Shown here: positions 1 to 9,841 of the stretch, in pieces
Position numbering within the stretch: position 1 is the first letter of the stretch
Layout: the number at the start of each line of letters is the position of its first letter
The notes under the pieces: generated by a model
Databases searched by the model: none
Told to the model about the DNA's origin: nothing
The model's input: the letters and a program-made list of their open reading frames with translations, nothing else
Position numbers and translations under genes: made by a program
Origin: Chamaea fasciata
Taxonomy: Eukaryota; Chordata; Aves; Passeriformes; Sylviidae
Reading direction: 5' to 3'
Length of the DNA stretch: 64,000 nt
Assembly (NCBI GenBank): GCA_029207755.1
Contig: JARCOQ010000012.1
Coordinates: 20,137,740 to 20,201,739 of the forward strand

Positions 1-505
1 CTATCTTAAGGAACAGCTGACAATTAACTCACTATATTGCTCTAATCAAGCCATAAAAGGCCAAAATTTATCCTGCCAGCCCCATCTCTTGGCAGTGGTT
101 TTCATTTGGTTATTATAGCGTCAGGGATGTCTCCTTCACAGTCCTTCTTATCTGTGGGCTCAGGGAACAGCTTAGTGATGTTGACTGAAATTCAGAGGAG
201 TTAAGTTTAACTGTAGAGCTTGTGTCCTTGGGTCTTGGGGAGCCAGGTCTATATGAGAGATGACTGCTCCAGCAGGAACAGGGGAGTCTGGTGGGTACAG
301 CCTGGGGTGGGATGTAGGAGATGCAAGGGCTGATTTGCACTCAGTTTTTCAGCCCTGACAACTGAAACTTGGCTGGATCCTCTTCTCCTGGTAATTTGAA
401 AATAAGAAGATATCTTCTTTCTCACGCAACCCCTGAGGTCACTCCCAGGAGTGTTATTCGCATCCTGCCATCTGAGGGCAGGAGTATGTAACATGGGGCA
501 GGAGT

Positions 506-685
506 GGGAAGGGAAGGGAAGGGAAGGGAAGGGAAGGGAAGGGAAGGGAAGGGAAGGGAAGGGAAGGGAAGGGAAGGGAAGGGAAGGGAAGGGAAGGGAA
601 GGGAAGGGAAGGGAAGGGAAGGGAAGGGAAGGGAAGGGAAGGGAAGGGAAGGGAAGGGAAGGGAAGGGAAGGGAAGGGAAGGGAA
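506..685 (+). repeat. (GGGAA)36 microsatellite
   Basis: Thirty-six uninterrupted copies of the 5-mer GGGAA in the M2-M3 intron. The strand is purely purine, so triplex or slipped structures are possible. Open frames in it are artefacts of a 5-base repeat lacking stop codons. Confidence 0.98.
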
Positions 686-971
686 GGTAGTGCTGAAGTG
701 TGGCCAGGGACTCCCTTAACTGGCAGCTTCTCTTTCTGGCAAAATTCCTGACAAAACAATAAGAAAAAAATCCTGTGCCTTGCCCACACCAGGCACCGAT
801 CCCCCAAGCCCCAGCAGAGACCTGCAGCAGTGCTGGCTCACCCTCGGGGCAGATGTGGGAGCTCGTACAGTAATCAGGCTCCGGGGCTGCTGGGGCCTTG
901 TCTTTCCTCCTCTCTCCCCAAAGTCTCACATCCAGCACATAAACATTGCTGGCCCAAGGCTTCTCCATCAG

Positions 972-996
972 CCACTAGTGATGTTCTCACTAGTGG
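972..996. repeat. Perfect 10-bp inverted repeat, 5-base loop
   Basis: CCACTAGTGA, tgttc, then TCACTAGTGG form a perfect hairpin with two SpeI-type ACTAGT cores. It is conserved at 27607-27631 and 54075-54099. No function is known to me. Confidence 0.85.
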
Positions 997-2227
997 TAAT
1001 GGAGCAGGTCAGGCCCATAACTGCAGCAATAGGTCCTTAGTGAGCAGAACCTGAAGCAAGTTCATCAGCTGTCACTACTGACATGAATGAAATTCAGCTT
1101 GCCAGATGTTCTCTATATTTTTGTGTGTGATAAGTTCAGCACCAAACTCCCCAGAACACCCTTTCTGTGCACAGATTGACCACCAGCAAAGCACTGAGGA
1201 ACTTTTGTTTCCTCAGTGGGGCTGTGGAAGAGCACAAAGCCCAGCAACTTCTGGGCAGAAGCACATTTCACCTGAGATGTCCCTGAGCATCAAAGCACGG
1301 AGTCTTGTGTTTGTCAGGCAAGAACTGTTCACCTGGTGACCAATCCTAATTGCTCCTGTTACATCCAAAGTGCACCAAGACACTTGCGTAATTATTTCCA
1401 ACACATTGCGCAGAGTTTGTCTGGTGAGCCAAGCAAACAGTTACCAGCCTGGATGACAACCCAGGGTGCCAGACTGCATTGCTGGTAAATACACGAAACT
1501 CTCCTGTTCTGCCTCCTCGATGTGCTCCTGCTAATGGTGCTTCATATGGCTTGGATTGGATCCTTCAGATTGTAAATGGCATCCTCCTTTTGGGTCTTGT
1601 TTCCATGTCACTGTATTGCTCTAATCTGCATTTGCACTCTTTCAGAGTTTTGATTGCTCCTTTTTGTAGAGCAGCTTTCATTGAAATGCTGATAAAATGT
1701 GCTAATTCAGGATCTTTTCAAGGTAAAATAAACCAAAGAGCCACGCTGCAAATTCAACAGTAGTTATTCCGTGGTCTTCAAGAGAAAGTTCCTTCTCCCT
1801 GTCTGATTCCTAGGCTGTAATCTCACAAGAGAGGTAGTGCCCTAACATTTGCATCTCTTGAGAGGAAGTTTATAGGTAGCAGGAAATGAGAAATTCCTGA
1901 GGCAGTCAGCGTCAAGTTATGCATGCAGATAGCTCTTAACTCTCTCTGTGCTTTTCACAAACCATTCTCTGATGGGATTGCTGGCAGTCAGAAGGCTGGA
2001 TGCAGAGTATGGGGGGGATTAGGTCGTTTTATCCCACAGGATCTTCTGAGGGCTGGATCTCCTCAGAAGTGGGTCAGTAGCTGTTTCTGATCCTGGCTGT
2101 TCTGTCTGTCTTGGCCGTAGTTTGTTTGCTCCCTGCTTGCCCAAGTGAGCTGAAGTGACCTGCACTGCAGAAGGAATATCGTGGCCAGATGTCCCCCCAA
2201 GTCCTGATCCCTCTCTTTGTGTTGCAG

Positions 2228-2349
2228 TCCTTTCTCCGTGGTTCCAGCCGAAGGAATTCTGGGCCCTGGTCACACCATGCAGGTGACAGTGGGATTTCAC
2301 CCGCTGACGAGCGGTGACCATTTCGGGTCCCTGGTGGCGCGCTGCACAG
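2228..2349 (+). CDS. HYDIN: HYDIN exon M3, module A
   Basis: A 122-base internal exon with entry phase 2 and exit phase 1, flanked by ttgcag and gtgagt. It encodes the back half of an ASH (MSP-like beta-sandwich) domain with PFSVVPAEG and MQVTVGFHPL, the hallmark strand in which a proline-ending string follows the Val/Phe strand. It completes the domain begun by exon M2 (ARAILDFPDELDFS). ASH domains give HYDIN its beaded shape in the central-pair C2b projection. The copy-specific residue is Ser in LTSGDH, where copy B has Cys. Confidence 0.92.
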
Positions 2350-3651
2350 GTGAGTGCTGGGCAACGCATGGGACACAGGACAGTTCTCCACCATCACTCC
2401 CTGTTCATCCCCCTCAATTCCCTCTAGATGTACCTCCTCTGTTCCAGCTCTGCCCCAAAGAAAACTGAAATAGCTGGTGTTTAAATGGTTGAAAAAGTGG
2501 ATCCCCTCTAACAGGGCTGAGATTTTTGGAATTCTGTTTTGCTGGGTGTTGCAGAGTGGAGGAAGGAGGAACCCTGATTCTCCACTACTGTGTGGCTACG
2601 CCTGGGTGAAGTTTTATTTTACTCCTGGGCAGTGCTGTATGTGAGCTGCGAGGTCTCCATCAGACTCTCTCCAATGCAGTGTATTTCTTGCACACCTCTG
2701 TCCTGTATGCCGCTTCTCCACTGGCTTGTCACAGACCCTTTTACTATGTTGCCCTCTACACATCCATGCAGTTTTTGCCTAATAACATCTTCAGGCCCTC
2801 AAGTTCCTGTATGGTGACAAATCAAGACAAATTTTTCCTCGTCCCCATTTCCCAGGCCGTTCATGCTGTTGCAAACCTCTCACATCTCCCATTTGATTTC
2901 TAGACTGAGGAATCCCATTCAGACTTCATATAGAAGCTGCTCTGTACTTATTAATCTTTCCTTGTCCTTTTGTATTTAACCTGAAATGCTCCATCTTGGT
3001 TTTTGAGATCAGGACAATATGAAATATTTCAAGACTGATGGGGCTGTGGGTTTGGACAGGAAGATGACGATGATGATGATTTTTATGGTGTTCATTTTGT
3101 AGTGGTTTGTCATATTGCAAAGCCAGGCCGGTTGTGTTTCCTCTCCTGTGTCCCCTCCTGCTGTGGGCTGTCACTTCACCTGTTCCTCTGGGTCTCCTTT
3201 TTCTGCCCACATGCCCCCAGGCGTATTTGCTTGTCAGCAACAAGGGATCCAAGGGATCAGGAGGGGCAGGAGTCTCGTGGGATGCGCAGGGGAGACCTCG
3301 GCAAGCCAGGATTGACCAGGGCTCCTCAGTGTCACCTGAAGGACTTTGATGCAGAAATCCCAGTGGTCTGAGTGGGTCACCTGAGCACATCTGACAAATC
3401 CCACTGTACATACTGTCACCTTGGGGCCAAATCTCTACAAACACCTTGGAAATAAGGTGGTTAAGGAGGTGCCCAGGACATCCTCACGCCGTACACACAG
3501 AGCTGTCAGGACGTGATAAATGTACTGATCCATGGAACTGCTAATACATTTAAAAGCTATGACACTTTCTTCCGTGACCTGTGGTTTGCTTTGTTCCTTG
3601 TGCTTCCATCAGCAACTGAGCTAGCTGAGCAAAGACTCTGCTTTGTTCCAG
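2350..3651 (+). other. HYDIN M3-M4 intron, module A
   Basis: Intron of 1302 bases. A short GAT-rich run near 3062-3081 is the only low-complexity feature. The small open frames on both strands show no family signal. Equivalents are 28984-30285 and 55453-56754. Confidence 0.75.
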
Positions 3652-3856
3652 GTGAAGAAAGTTTCTTCACATTCCTTTGCGCAGAAGCTGCAGATGTCAA
3701 CATTGGATTGAGCACATATTCCATGAAGGTTGAGAAGACTTTCATCACCACATCAAGCCACACAAGCATGTTCATCAGAAACAGGAGTAACATCACAGCC
3801 CACTTCCAGTGGAAGATGTTTCCTACTGAGGAAGCCGACAATGAAGAGAAGAGGAG
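3652..3856 (+). CDS. HYDIN: HYDIN exon M4, module A
   Basis: A 205-base exon with entry phase 1 and exit phase 2 (ttccag / gttggt). It encodes the start of the next ASH domain: ADVNIGLSTYSMKVEKTFI, then IRNRSNITAHFQW and an acidic tail TEEADNEEKRR. The pattern of an N-I-G-L strand, a VEKT strand and an NRS..AHFQW strand is diagnostic of HYDIN. The donor gttggt is weaker than the usual gtaag or gtgag. The residue in FLCAEA is Cys, where copies B and C have Arg. Confidence 0.93.
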
Positions 3857-4059
3857 GTTGGTTTGAAAGATACGTTTCAGTGAGATACATGGCCCAAGAC
3901 TGAAACTAATGCATGGCCTCAGGGGGGTGTTGGTGATTTTGAATGGTTTAGGCCAAGTAAACCATCCCTGGCATTAGGGTGTGTGTCCCTGGGCTGCAGG
4001 AGCTCAGCACAGCATTCCAGTTCCATTTATACTCCAACCAAGGATGGCATTTTGGGAAG

Positions 4060-4690
4060 GAAAGGTTGATTGCAATGACTGGTTTTCCTCAAGTTCTAAT
4101 TGGGCTTTTGCCTCCCTAATCTTCTTCCTACATGACCTGGCAACATCCTTAAACGTTTCCTGAGTTGCCAGCCCCTCTTTGCAAAGGCGATACGCCCTCT
4201 TTTTTCCCCTTAGTTCCTTCCAAATCTCCTTGCCCATCCAGGCTCGTTGTCTTCCCTGTCAGCTCATCTTTCAGCACACAGGGACAGTCTGTTCCTGTGC
4301 CTTCAAGACTTCTTTCTTGAAGTATGTCCATCCTTCCTGTACCCCTTTGTTTGTAAAGGCTGTTTCCCAAGGTCCTCTCCAAAACAATCTCTTGAACAGG
4401 CCGAAGGCTGCCTTCCAGAAGACCAGAGTGGAAGTTTTGTTGATGCCCCTCCTTGTTTCACTGAATGTTGAAAACTCTGTTATTTCACAGTCACTGTACC
4501 CCCAGACAGTGGTGAACAGATGAAGTTCTTTTAGTTCTTAGGGAATCTCCTGGTGATATCCAGTACCTGGATCCCAGGGAGGCAGCAGGCTTCCCTGTGG
4601 AACAGATCCGCTCGATATACAGGGCCCTCATTTCCCCTTAGAAGGGATTCACTTACTACCACTACCCTTCTTTTCTTCGTAATACTTTTT
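4060..4690 (-). mobile_element. CR1 non-LTR retrotransposon fragment (ORF1 SGNH end joined to ORF2)
   Basis: Reading the minus strand from right to left, the first piece is an ORF1 esterase (SGNH) stretch KKRRVVVVSESLLRGNEGP, then YRADLFHREACCLPG and VLDITRR. This is followed by the end of the ORF2 endonuclease (GYSDCEITEFSTF, then FGLFKRLFW) and the start of the reverse transcriptase linker (GKKRAYRLCKEG, ARSCRKKIREAKAQLEL). Everything between the SGNH domain and the late endonuclease is missing, as is the reverse transcriptase core. It is a dead relic with in-frame stops, lying in the M4-M5 intron. The ORF1 N terminus is also missing here but is present in period 3. Confidence 0.88.
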
Positions 4691-5568
4691 TCCAATTACA
4701 TTTATTTTCATGCCAGTTTGTGTCCTAGCCTGTCACCAGGACATTTTGTTTTTCCTTACTTCCAGTCTTAGGGATGGTGTTAGCTCTAAGGCCTACTCTC
4801 CTGCTGTCAGAGATGCTTTTGAGATCTCAGAGCAGAGAGGACTTTTTTTTATGAGAGGAGCTAGTGCAGGATCCTTTCCCTCTCTGGCCATTCTACTACC
4901 ATGCACTGGGATGGGACCCAAAAAGCTCTGGATCCGGAAAAGATGATCTCTCCAGGAGTTTGCTGTCTGTCTCCTGCACCAAGAAGTCCCTTCCCCTCTC
5001 ACAGCCTCTGTTTTCATGCATATAAAACCTTGGATGTCACTGAAGGGATGCGGTGCCTGAATTCATCAATTTCCTTTGGAAGTGCTCTGGGATGCTCTTG
5101 TGAAAGGCAGAGTAGGGAACAGGGCAGGTCCAAAATGGAAGAAACAAAGAGCGATGCTGGTAACACGTAACCACAACCCAGCTTCGTCTCCCTTTCCCAG
5201 GGAAGTCCTGCAGTGGGTGCTCCGTGATCTTTATCTGCTTCCCCCGAGCAGCTCAGTGGTAGGAAAAGCCAGCTGAGGTGGCTGGTGGATTCTCCCTAAG
5301 TTTTGGCAGAGGCTTTGAGGCAGGAGACTCTCTTGAGGGATGCTGGCTTTCCAAAGCTCTCCTGAGCTTGCAAGTGTGGAGTAAAGCTACCTGCTGAGCT
5401 AGTGCACAACAAGTTATCTTCTGATCCAATTGGGACCCTCGTGGCTTGGGGTCAGCCCTTGCTGGGGAGCTGCCGCTCCTCCCCAAGTGCTTTGCTCTCC
5501 CGCACTTCCGCTTCTCTCTGCAAATATATTAAATGACCTGCTGGCTTTGTCTCTCCCTGCGGCTGCAG

Positions 5569-5761
5569 GCAGTGTGATTTGCTGGAGCCACCACCAAAGG
5601 TCTGGATGGAAGACTTCATGGAGGAGAAAAAATAAAGAAGGTGAAGGGCTTTTGTGAAAATTGCACCGCCCTCCTGAGCCAAAAGGTCCAGGAGGAGAAG
5701 GCAAAGGTGCAAGAAGACCCCCTGCTGTTCTCCAATGACTTTTGTTTTCATTGAGCCAATG
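5569..5761 (+). pseudogene. HYDIN: HYDIN exon M5, module A (frameshifted)
   Basis: A 193-base exon, entry phase 2 and exit phase 0, with good splice sites (ggctgcag / gtaagt). It should encode a charged linker and the start of a new ASH segment, CDLLEPPPKVWMEDFMEEK, and later QEDPLLFSNDFFFIEPM. Here the A run at 5627-5632 has six bases where copies B and C have seven. The frame hits TAA at 5633-5635, right after EEKK. A compensating extra base lies in the T-rich run near 5744 (ttttgtttt against eight T), which restores frame only after the stop. Both indels sit in homopolymers, so either a sequencing error or a real mutation is possible. Two nearby substitutions (tgc for cgc, gcc for tcc) are also private to this copy. 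Confidence 0.9.
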
Positions 5762-5784
5762 GTAAGTGATAGCTGAGAACCTCA

Positions 5785-5931
5785 TTTTCCTCCTCTTCCT
5801 TCTCTTCCTTCTCTTTCTCCTTGTCCTCCTCCTCTTCCTTCTCCTCCTTCTCCTCCTTCTCCTCCTCCTCCTCTTCCTCCTCCTCCTCCTCCTCCTCTTC
5901 CTTCTCCTCCTCCTCCTCCTCTTCCTCCTCC
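5785..5931 (+). repeat. Pyrimidine tract (CTCCTC-rich), module A
   Basis: A nearly pure CT-only stretch beginning 24 bases after the M5 donor, with one interrupting G. Mirror-like CTCCTC blocks could form H-DNA. Long Leu/Ser or Arg/Lys frames here are low-complexity artefacts. Confidence 0.95.
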
Positions 5932-6979
5932 AGCCCACCCTACCCCCGCCCCTTCCCCCGGGTGCGGTCACTCAGCAGGTCCTCAGGTGGCTCGGTGTGC
6001 TCAGAGGGAGGACATGGAGTTTCTGGTGCGGCTGCAGAGCTCACTGCTGAAAGTATTTCTGCCCTGCAGGCTCAGGGCAGGGCTGGGAGCCTGACAAAGC
6101 TGAGCTCTGCTGCCAGGGCTCGAGCTCAGGGCACTCCGTGTCCTTGAAGTGTCCACAGGGAGCAGTTTTTGTAGGTAGGGGCTCCCCCGACACGTGCTGC
6201 TGCGTGGGGTTCAGCGGAGGGTGTTGGAGCAGTGCCAGTTCACGGATTGACCTGAAGCATGCAAGGGTTCGCTGGGAAAAGGAGGCCAAATTCAGCCCAA
6301 GGTTAATCGTAGAAATGCCTGTCCCTTCCTCTAACCACGACTCGCACTGTTTGTGAGTCTCCCAGTGTCATCTGTGAGCCTGGACACAAGGGTGGGAGGT
6401 TATAATGGGCATTTTGAGTTCTCTTGCACACGGGGACAGTAAACCTTTTCTTTTTCTGTTTATGCAAGCAAACGCCCATGTCCTCCCATCAGCCAGAGCC
6501 CTGATTCTGAGTATTGGCATTGTGAGAGATGATGAATGCCTGGTGTCTGCACAGTGCAAAATCCCTTCTCATCCTGGAGTAAATCCTAGAATAATCCCAA
6601 CCTCTGCTTTCTTTGAAAAAAGGTTAAACTAATATTTTTCTTTCCAAGGAAGGGGATCGTGTTCTTGGTTACTCCTATGGCCCGTCTAAGGCCAAGAGCC
6701 ACCAGTGCACAATGGCAGTTAGGTACCACTGTAGCTGACTGCAGCATGATGTGACCAGGAGCTTGTGTCAGAGCAGCAGGAACATTGTGGAGAGTGGGGG
6801 CTGATCAGCTGAGCATTGAGAGCGCCCAGTGGTGTGTTGAGCTGGGTTTAGAGTGTTTCCTTGGGCTCCTTATGTTGTTCACTCATCACTGATGCTCTAA
6901 AGAAAGGCTTAGAGGAGTGGTTGAAAACAAGAAGTGTGAAGTTTGAAGATAAATCTTTTTCTGTCTCTTTCTGTTTCAG
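5932..6979 (+). other. Rest of HYDIN M5-M6 intron, module A
   Basis: Apart from the pyrimidine tract, this is ordinary unique intron with no exon, RNA gene or recognisable repeat. Equivalents are 32605-33652 and 60260-61306. Confidence 0.7.
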
Positions 6980-7079
6980 GAGGGAGAGATTGGGCCACGT
7001 TGTTCGGCTGAAATCAAGGTGACCTTTAAACCCCTGGAAGCACTGGAGTATCAGAGTGTGGCCTACTGTGACATCTCAG
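6980..7079 (+). CDS. HYDIN: HYDIN exon M6, module A
   Basis: A 100-base exon, entry phase 0 and exit phase 1 (gtttcag / gtacag). It encodes EGEIGPRCSAEIKVTFKPLE followed by YQSVAYCDISG. This is the last strands of an ASH domain, including the conserved I-x-V-x-F-x-P strand and the CDISG end shared with HYDIN orthologues. It is identical in all three copies. Confidence 0.93.
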
Positions 7080-7806
7080 GTACAGCTCCTTTCCCCTGCT
7101 TCTCTCACCCACAGTGAAGCCATGGAGCAAGCCTGAGCCCACTGGGCTCCCATGTAACTGCTGGGAAGAGTTCCTGGTCAGCAGGGCAGTGCTGGCACAT
7201 CCCCAGTGTCCCTGCAGCTTCCAGGGAGTCTCCCATGCAAGGCCAGGGCTCGGAACACCTGTGTCTGGATTGCTGATCCCAGAACAACCCAGGCAGTGCA
7301 GGGAGATCTTTTCATGGCACGGCTTTGCCAGCATTTCCTCAAAGGCCAAGCAGCTACAGAGCAGAACAGCTTTAGTGAACAAGCACTAAGCCCCTCTAGA
7401 CCACTGACCTCCAGGATGGGTCCATTTGACGTGGATCCATCATCAGGCAGTAGGAGCTGAGTTAGAAATGTGCTCCCTGAGCCTGGATCACCTCCAGACA
7501 CCACCAGGCCAGCAGGGGCGGAGCCCCACTGAGCCCAGGGTGTTGGTAGAAGGACCACCCTTGGCCAGCACCTGCTTCTCTCCCTGTGTGGGAATTGTCA
7601 CCTTGCAGCTCTCAGTCTGTGCAAACAGAACACAGTGCCGAGTGTCAGAAGTGGAGGACAGCAGTCCTGTGCTGCTGGGCCAGGTGGTTTGGCAGTTGTT
7701 GCCTGGCAGTTTGCCAGGTAGCAATTGCCAAAGTCTTCGTGAGCTTTGTGCCTTCACCGAATGGATTTCAAAGCTCCTCTAAGTGCATGGGGAGGAAACC
7801 CTAGAG

Positions 7807-8077
7807 TCATAGTATGTTAAGGATGGAACGGACCTCAAAGACTGTCTAGTGCCAAGGCCCCTGCCATGGGCAGGGACACCTCCCACTAGACCAGGTAGCT
7901 CCAAGCCCCATCCAGCCTGGCTTTGAACACTTTCAGGGCTGGAACCTCCACAACTCCCCTGGGGAACCTACTCCAGCGTCTCACCACCTCACAGTAAAAA
8001 AATTCTTCTCAATATCTAACCTAAATTTCCTTTCTTTCAATTTATACCTGTCACTCCTTGGCCTGTCGCTACAGGAC
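7807..8077 (-). mobile_element. CR1 retrotransposon 3' end
   Basis: In + orientation it opens tcatagtatg, then reads ctgccatgggcagggacacc and cactagaccaggtagctc, followed by the caccacctcacagtaaa motif and ttggcctgtcgctacagg. This is the classic reverse complement of the avian CR1 3' untranslated region, 5'-truncated. It lies in the M6-M7 intron and was there before the duplications, since all copies carry it. Confidence 0.93.
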
Positions 8078-8321
8078 ACCAGAGATGTTTTAAACTCAGC
8101 AAACTGGTGGCTAAAATTGGAAACCAGCCCAAGGAATGGGTTAGAAATTGCAAGTCAGCCCCAGGGGATATCTCCTGAGGGAAGAGAAGGGTCCATATCT
8201 TCTGCTGCAGCATCAAGAGCTGGTTGCATGCAGCTCAGAATCAGGGTCTAGCATTGAGGCAGCCTGGAAAATCCAGTAGAACAGAGGGAATTATTGTACT
8301 GAAATGGACATCTCTCCCCAG

Positions 8322-8440
8322 GCCGTGAGAGCAGGCTGGCCCTGCGCCTCAGAGGGGAAGGCCGCGGACCCTTGGTTGAACTCAGCTGTGATACCCTGAA
8401 CCTTGGGGAAGTTTTTGTCAAAACCGCCCAAACCCATGAG
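8322..8440 (+). CDS. HYDIN: HYDIN exon M7, module A
   Basis: A 119-base exon, entry phase 1 and exit phase 0 (cccccag-type acceptor / gtgagc). It encodes RESRLALRLRGEGRGP and then LVELSCDTLNLGEVFVK. This is the linker RLxGEGxGP that separates two ASH domains, followed by the first strand and turn (LNLGEVFV) of the next. The GEGxGP linker is a strong HYDIN marker. Confidence 0.94.
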
Positions 8441-9617
8441 GTGAGCACCAGGGGTTGGGATGGATCCTGATGGCTCCTGAGGCAGCAGCAAGCCTGGTGG
8501 ACCTGTGGAATTCCTGGCAACCTGGGCAGTTGTGAGCAGGGAATAGCTGATGTACTGGTCAAATCTGGGCGGGGGGGGAAGGGGGTGTTCCAGAAAAATG
8601 TGTCTGTTGTTCATGAAGCCCCAGTCCCTTCTTTTGGGCAGCCTTCCATAGGGATCAGCTGGGAGGCTTCCTGCAAAACAACCCCTTTTGACCCAACGCT
8701 GGGTCAAAAAGCTGTTCAGAGGCTTTTGTGGCAGCACCAGACACAAGGCACCTTTGTACTGGGCTGTTCAGAAGCAGCTGGGACAAGCTGGCTACATTTG
8801 AGCTTCAGTCCACCGCAAACAATTTTTAGTCAAGTGTCTCCTGCTCATTCCTGGAAGTCACAGGAAAGCCATCCAGCCTCCTGGCTCAGTGCAGGCCCTT
8901 GCAAAGGGCTTGAGGATTCTTTCCCTTGCTGTCCAATCCCTCACCACACTTCAGGCTTGGTGCATCTCTGGCTCTACAAAGAGAAAAGTGTTCCTGGGAA
9001 TAAAGCAAAAGATTTTTCTACCTATTTGCCTCCCCCCTGTTGGGGGTCAAGTTTGCAAAAAAAAAGAGAGAGCAACTGAAAGAGGCAGAAAACGAGGCAC
9101 TACATCATGCCAGACACTTTCAGAAGTTTGGTTGTGGAAGAGAAAGACACGTTGAGTTTTCTTACCAAAAGATGGCGCTGTCTGTACATTTTGATGTTGA
9201 TGCCTCCTTCTCAGTGTATTGTTTTCACGGTATGGGAAAAGGTAAATGCGTAGATACGGTACTGCTGGAGCTGTGCTGACTGGGGCAGCAGCAGCTCTGT
9301 GGTGATTCACTACGCAGCTGCAATCACCCCACGTTGCTCTCAGGGCCAGGTCTGAATGAGCTTGGTGCTACTGACCAGAGGTGGACTGCTCTGTGTCCGT
9401 GGGATAACCCCAGGGTGACTCCAGTTATGTGGAGTTATGTGAGCTTCGCATGAAAACCCAAAGGCAGAACTTGTCCTGTTGTATTTTTTTGACTTCTGCC
9501 GTCCAGCAGCACAAAGCATCTTCTGCCTTTTCTGGGTGTTAATTGCGCCATTAGAAAATGACTCCCAAGAAGGGAAGATTTCACGTGTACTTGCATTTTG
9601 TTTTCTTGCTGCTGCAG
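8441..9617 (+). other. HYDIN M7-M8 intron, module A
   Basis: Intron of 1177 bases containing a G-run near 8569-8585 and the TTTTGACCCA hairpin at 8686-8709. An open frame of about 160 codons at 8585-9079 has no ASH or other family signature and is taken as chance. Confidence 0.7.
8686..8709. repeat. Perfect inverted repeat TTTTGACCCA / TGGGTCAAAA
   Basis: Ten-base arms with a 4-base loop. They include TGACCC and GGGTCA six bases apart, the arrangement of an everted nuclear-receptor half-site pair. Conserved at 35361-35384 and 63013-63036. A regulatory role is not shown. Confidence 0.8.
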
Positions 9618-9841
9618 GTGAAACTGATGAACAAAGGAGTTCTTGATGCTCCCTTCACCTATATCCCTTCAAACACGGAAGTGGGCTGCTGCTTCAAGTT
9701 TGTACCCGAGGAGGGCCTCATTGCACCAGGTGGGATCCAGACTATTCAGATCTCCTTGGATGCCGCCGTGTTGGGGCGGTTTGAGGAACCATTCCAGTTC
9801 CGTGTGGCTGGATCTCCTACGCCTGTGATCCTGACCATCGA
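9618..9841 (+). CDS. HYDIN: HYDIN exon M8, module A
   Basis: A 224-base exon, entry phase 0 and exit phase 2 (gctgcag / gtaagg). It encodes most of one ASH domain: VKLMNKGVLDAPFTYIPSN, then GCCFKFVPEEGLIAPGG, IQTIQISLDAAVLGRFEE and GSPTPVILTIE. The N-K-G strand, the F-P-EEG-I-P turn and the L-G-F-EE-F strand follow the HYDIN pattern strand for strand. Its sequence is the same in module B. Confidence 0.95.

Larger units (their letters stand above)
1..2227 (+). other. 3' part of HYDIN M2-M3 intron
   Basis: Intronic. It contains the (GGGAA)36 array and the CCACTAGTGA hairpin. Nothing else is recognisable. The corresponding M2 exon must lie upstream of the window. The full-length versions are 25559-28861 and 52237-55330. 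Confidence 0.8.

Noticed and set aside
451..719. Open frames through the GGGAA array encoding repeated Gly-Arg-Glu-Gly-Lys or Leu-Pro-Phe-Pro-Ser
   Set aside because: A 5-base repeat with no stop in any frame gives such frames automatically, and copy number varies freely between periods.
3981..4237. Minus-strand frame with KKRAYRLCKEG as a cellular gene
   Set aside because: It is the endonuclease-to-RT linker of a CR1 element with flanking ORF1 and ORF2 relics and stops.
5414..6050. Arg/Lys-rich minus-strand frame and Leu/Ser-rich plus-strand frames
   Set aside because: Produced by the intronic pyrimidine tract. They run over exon M5 on the wrong strand or frame and differ in length between copies through indels.
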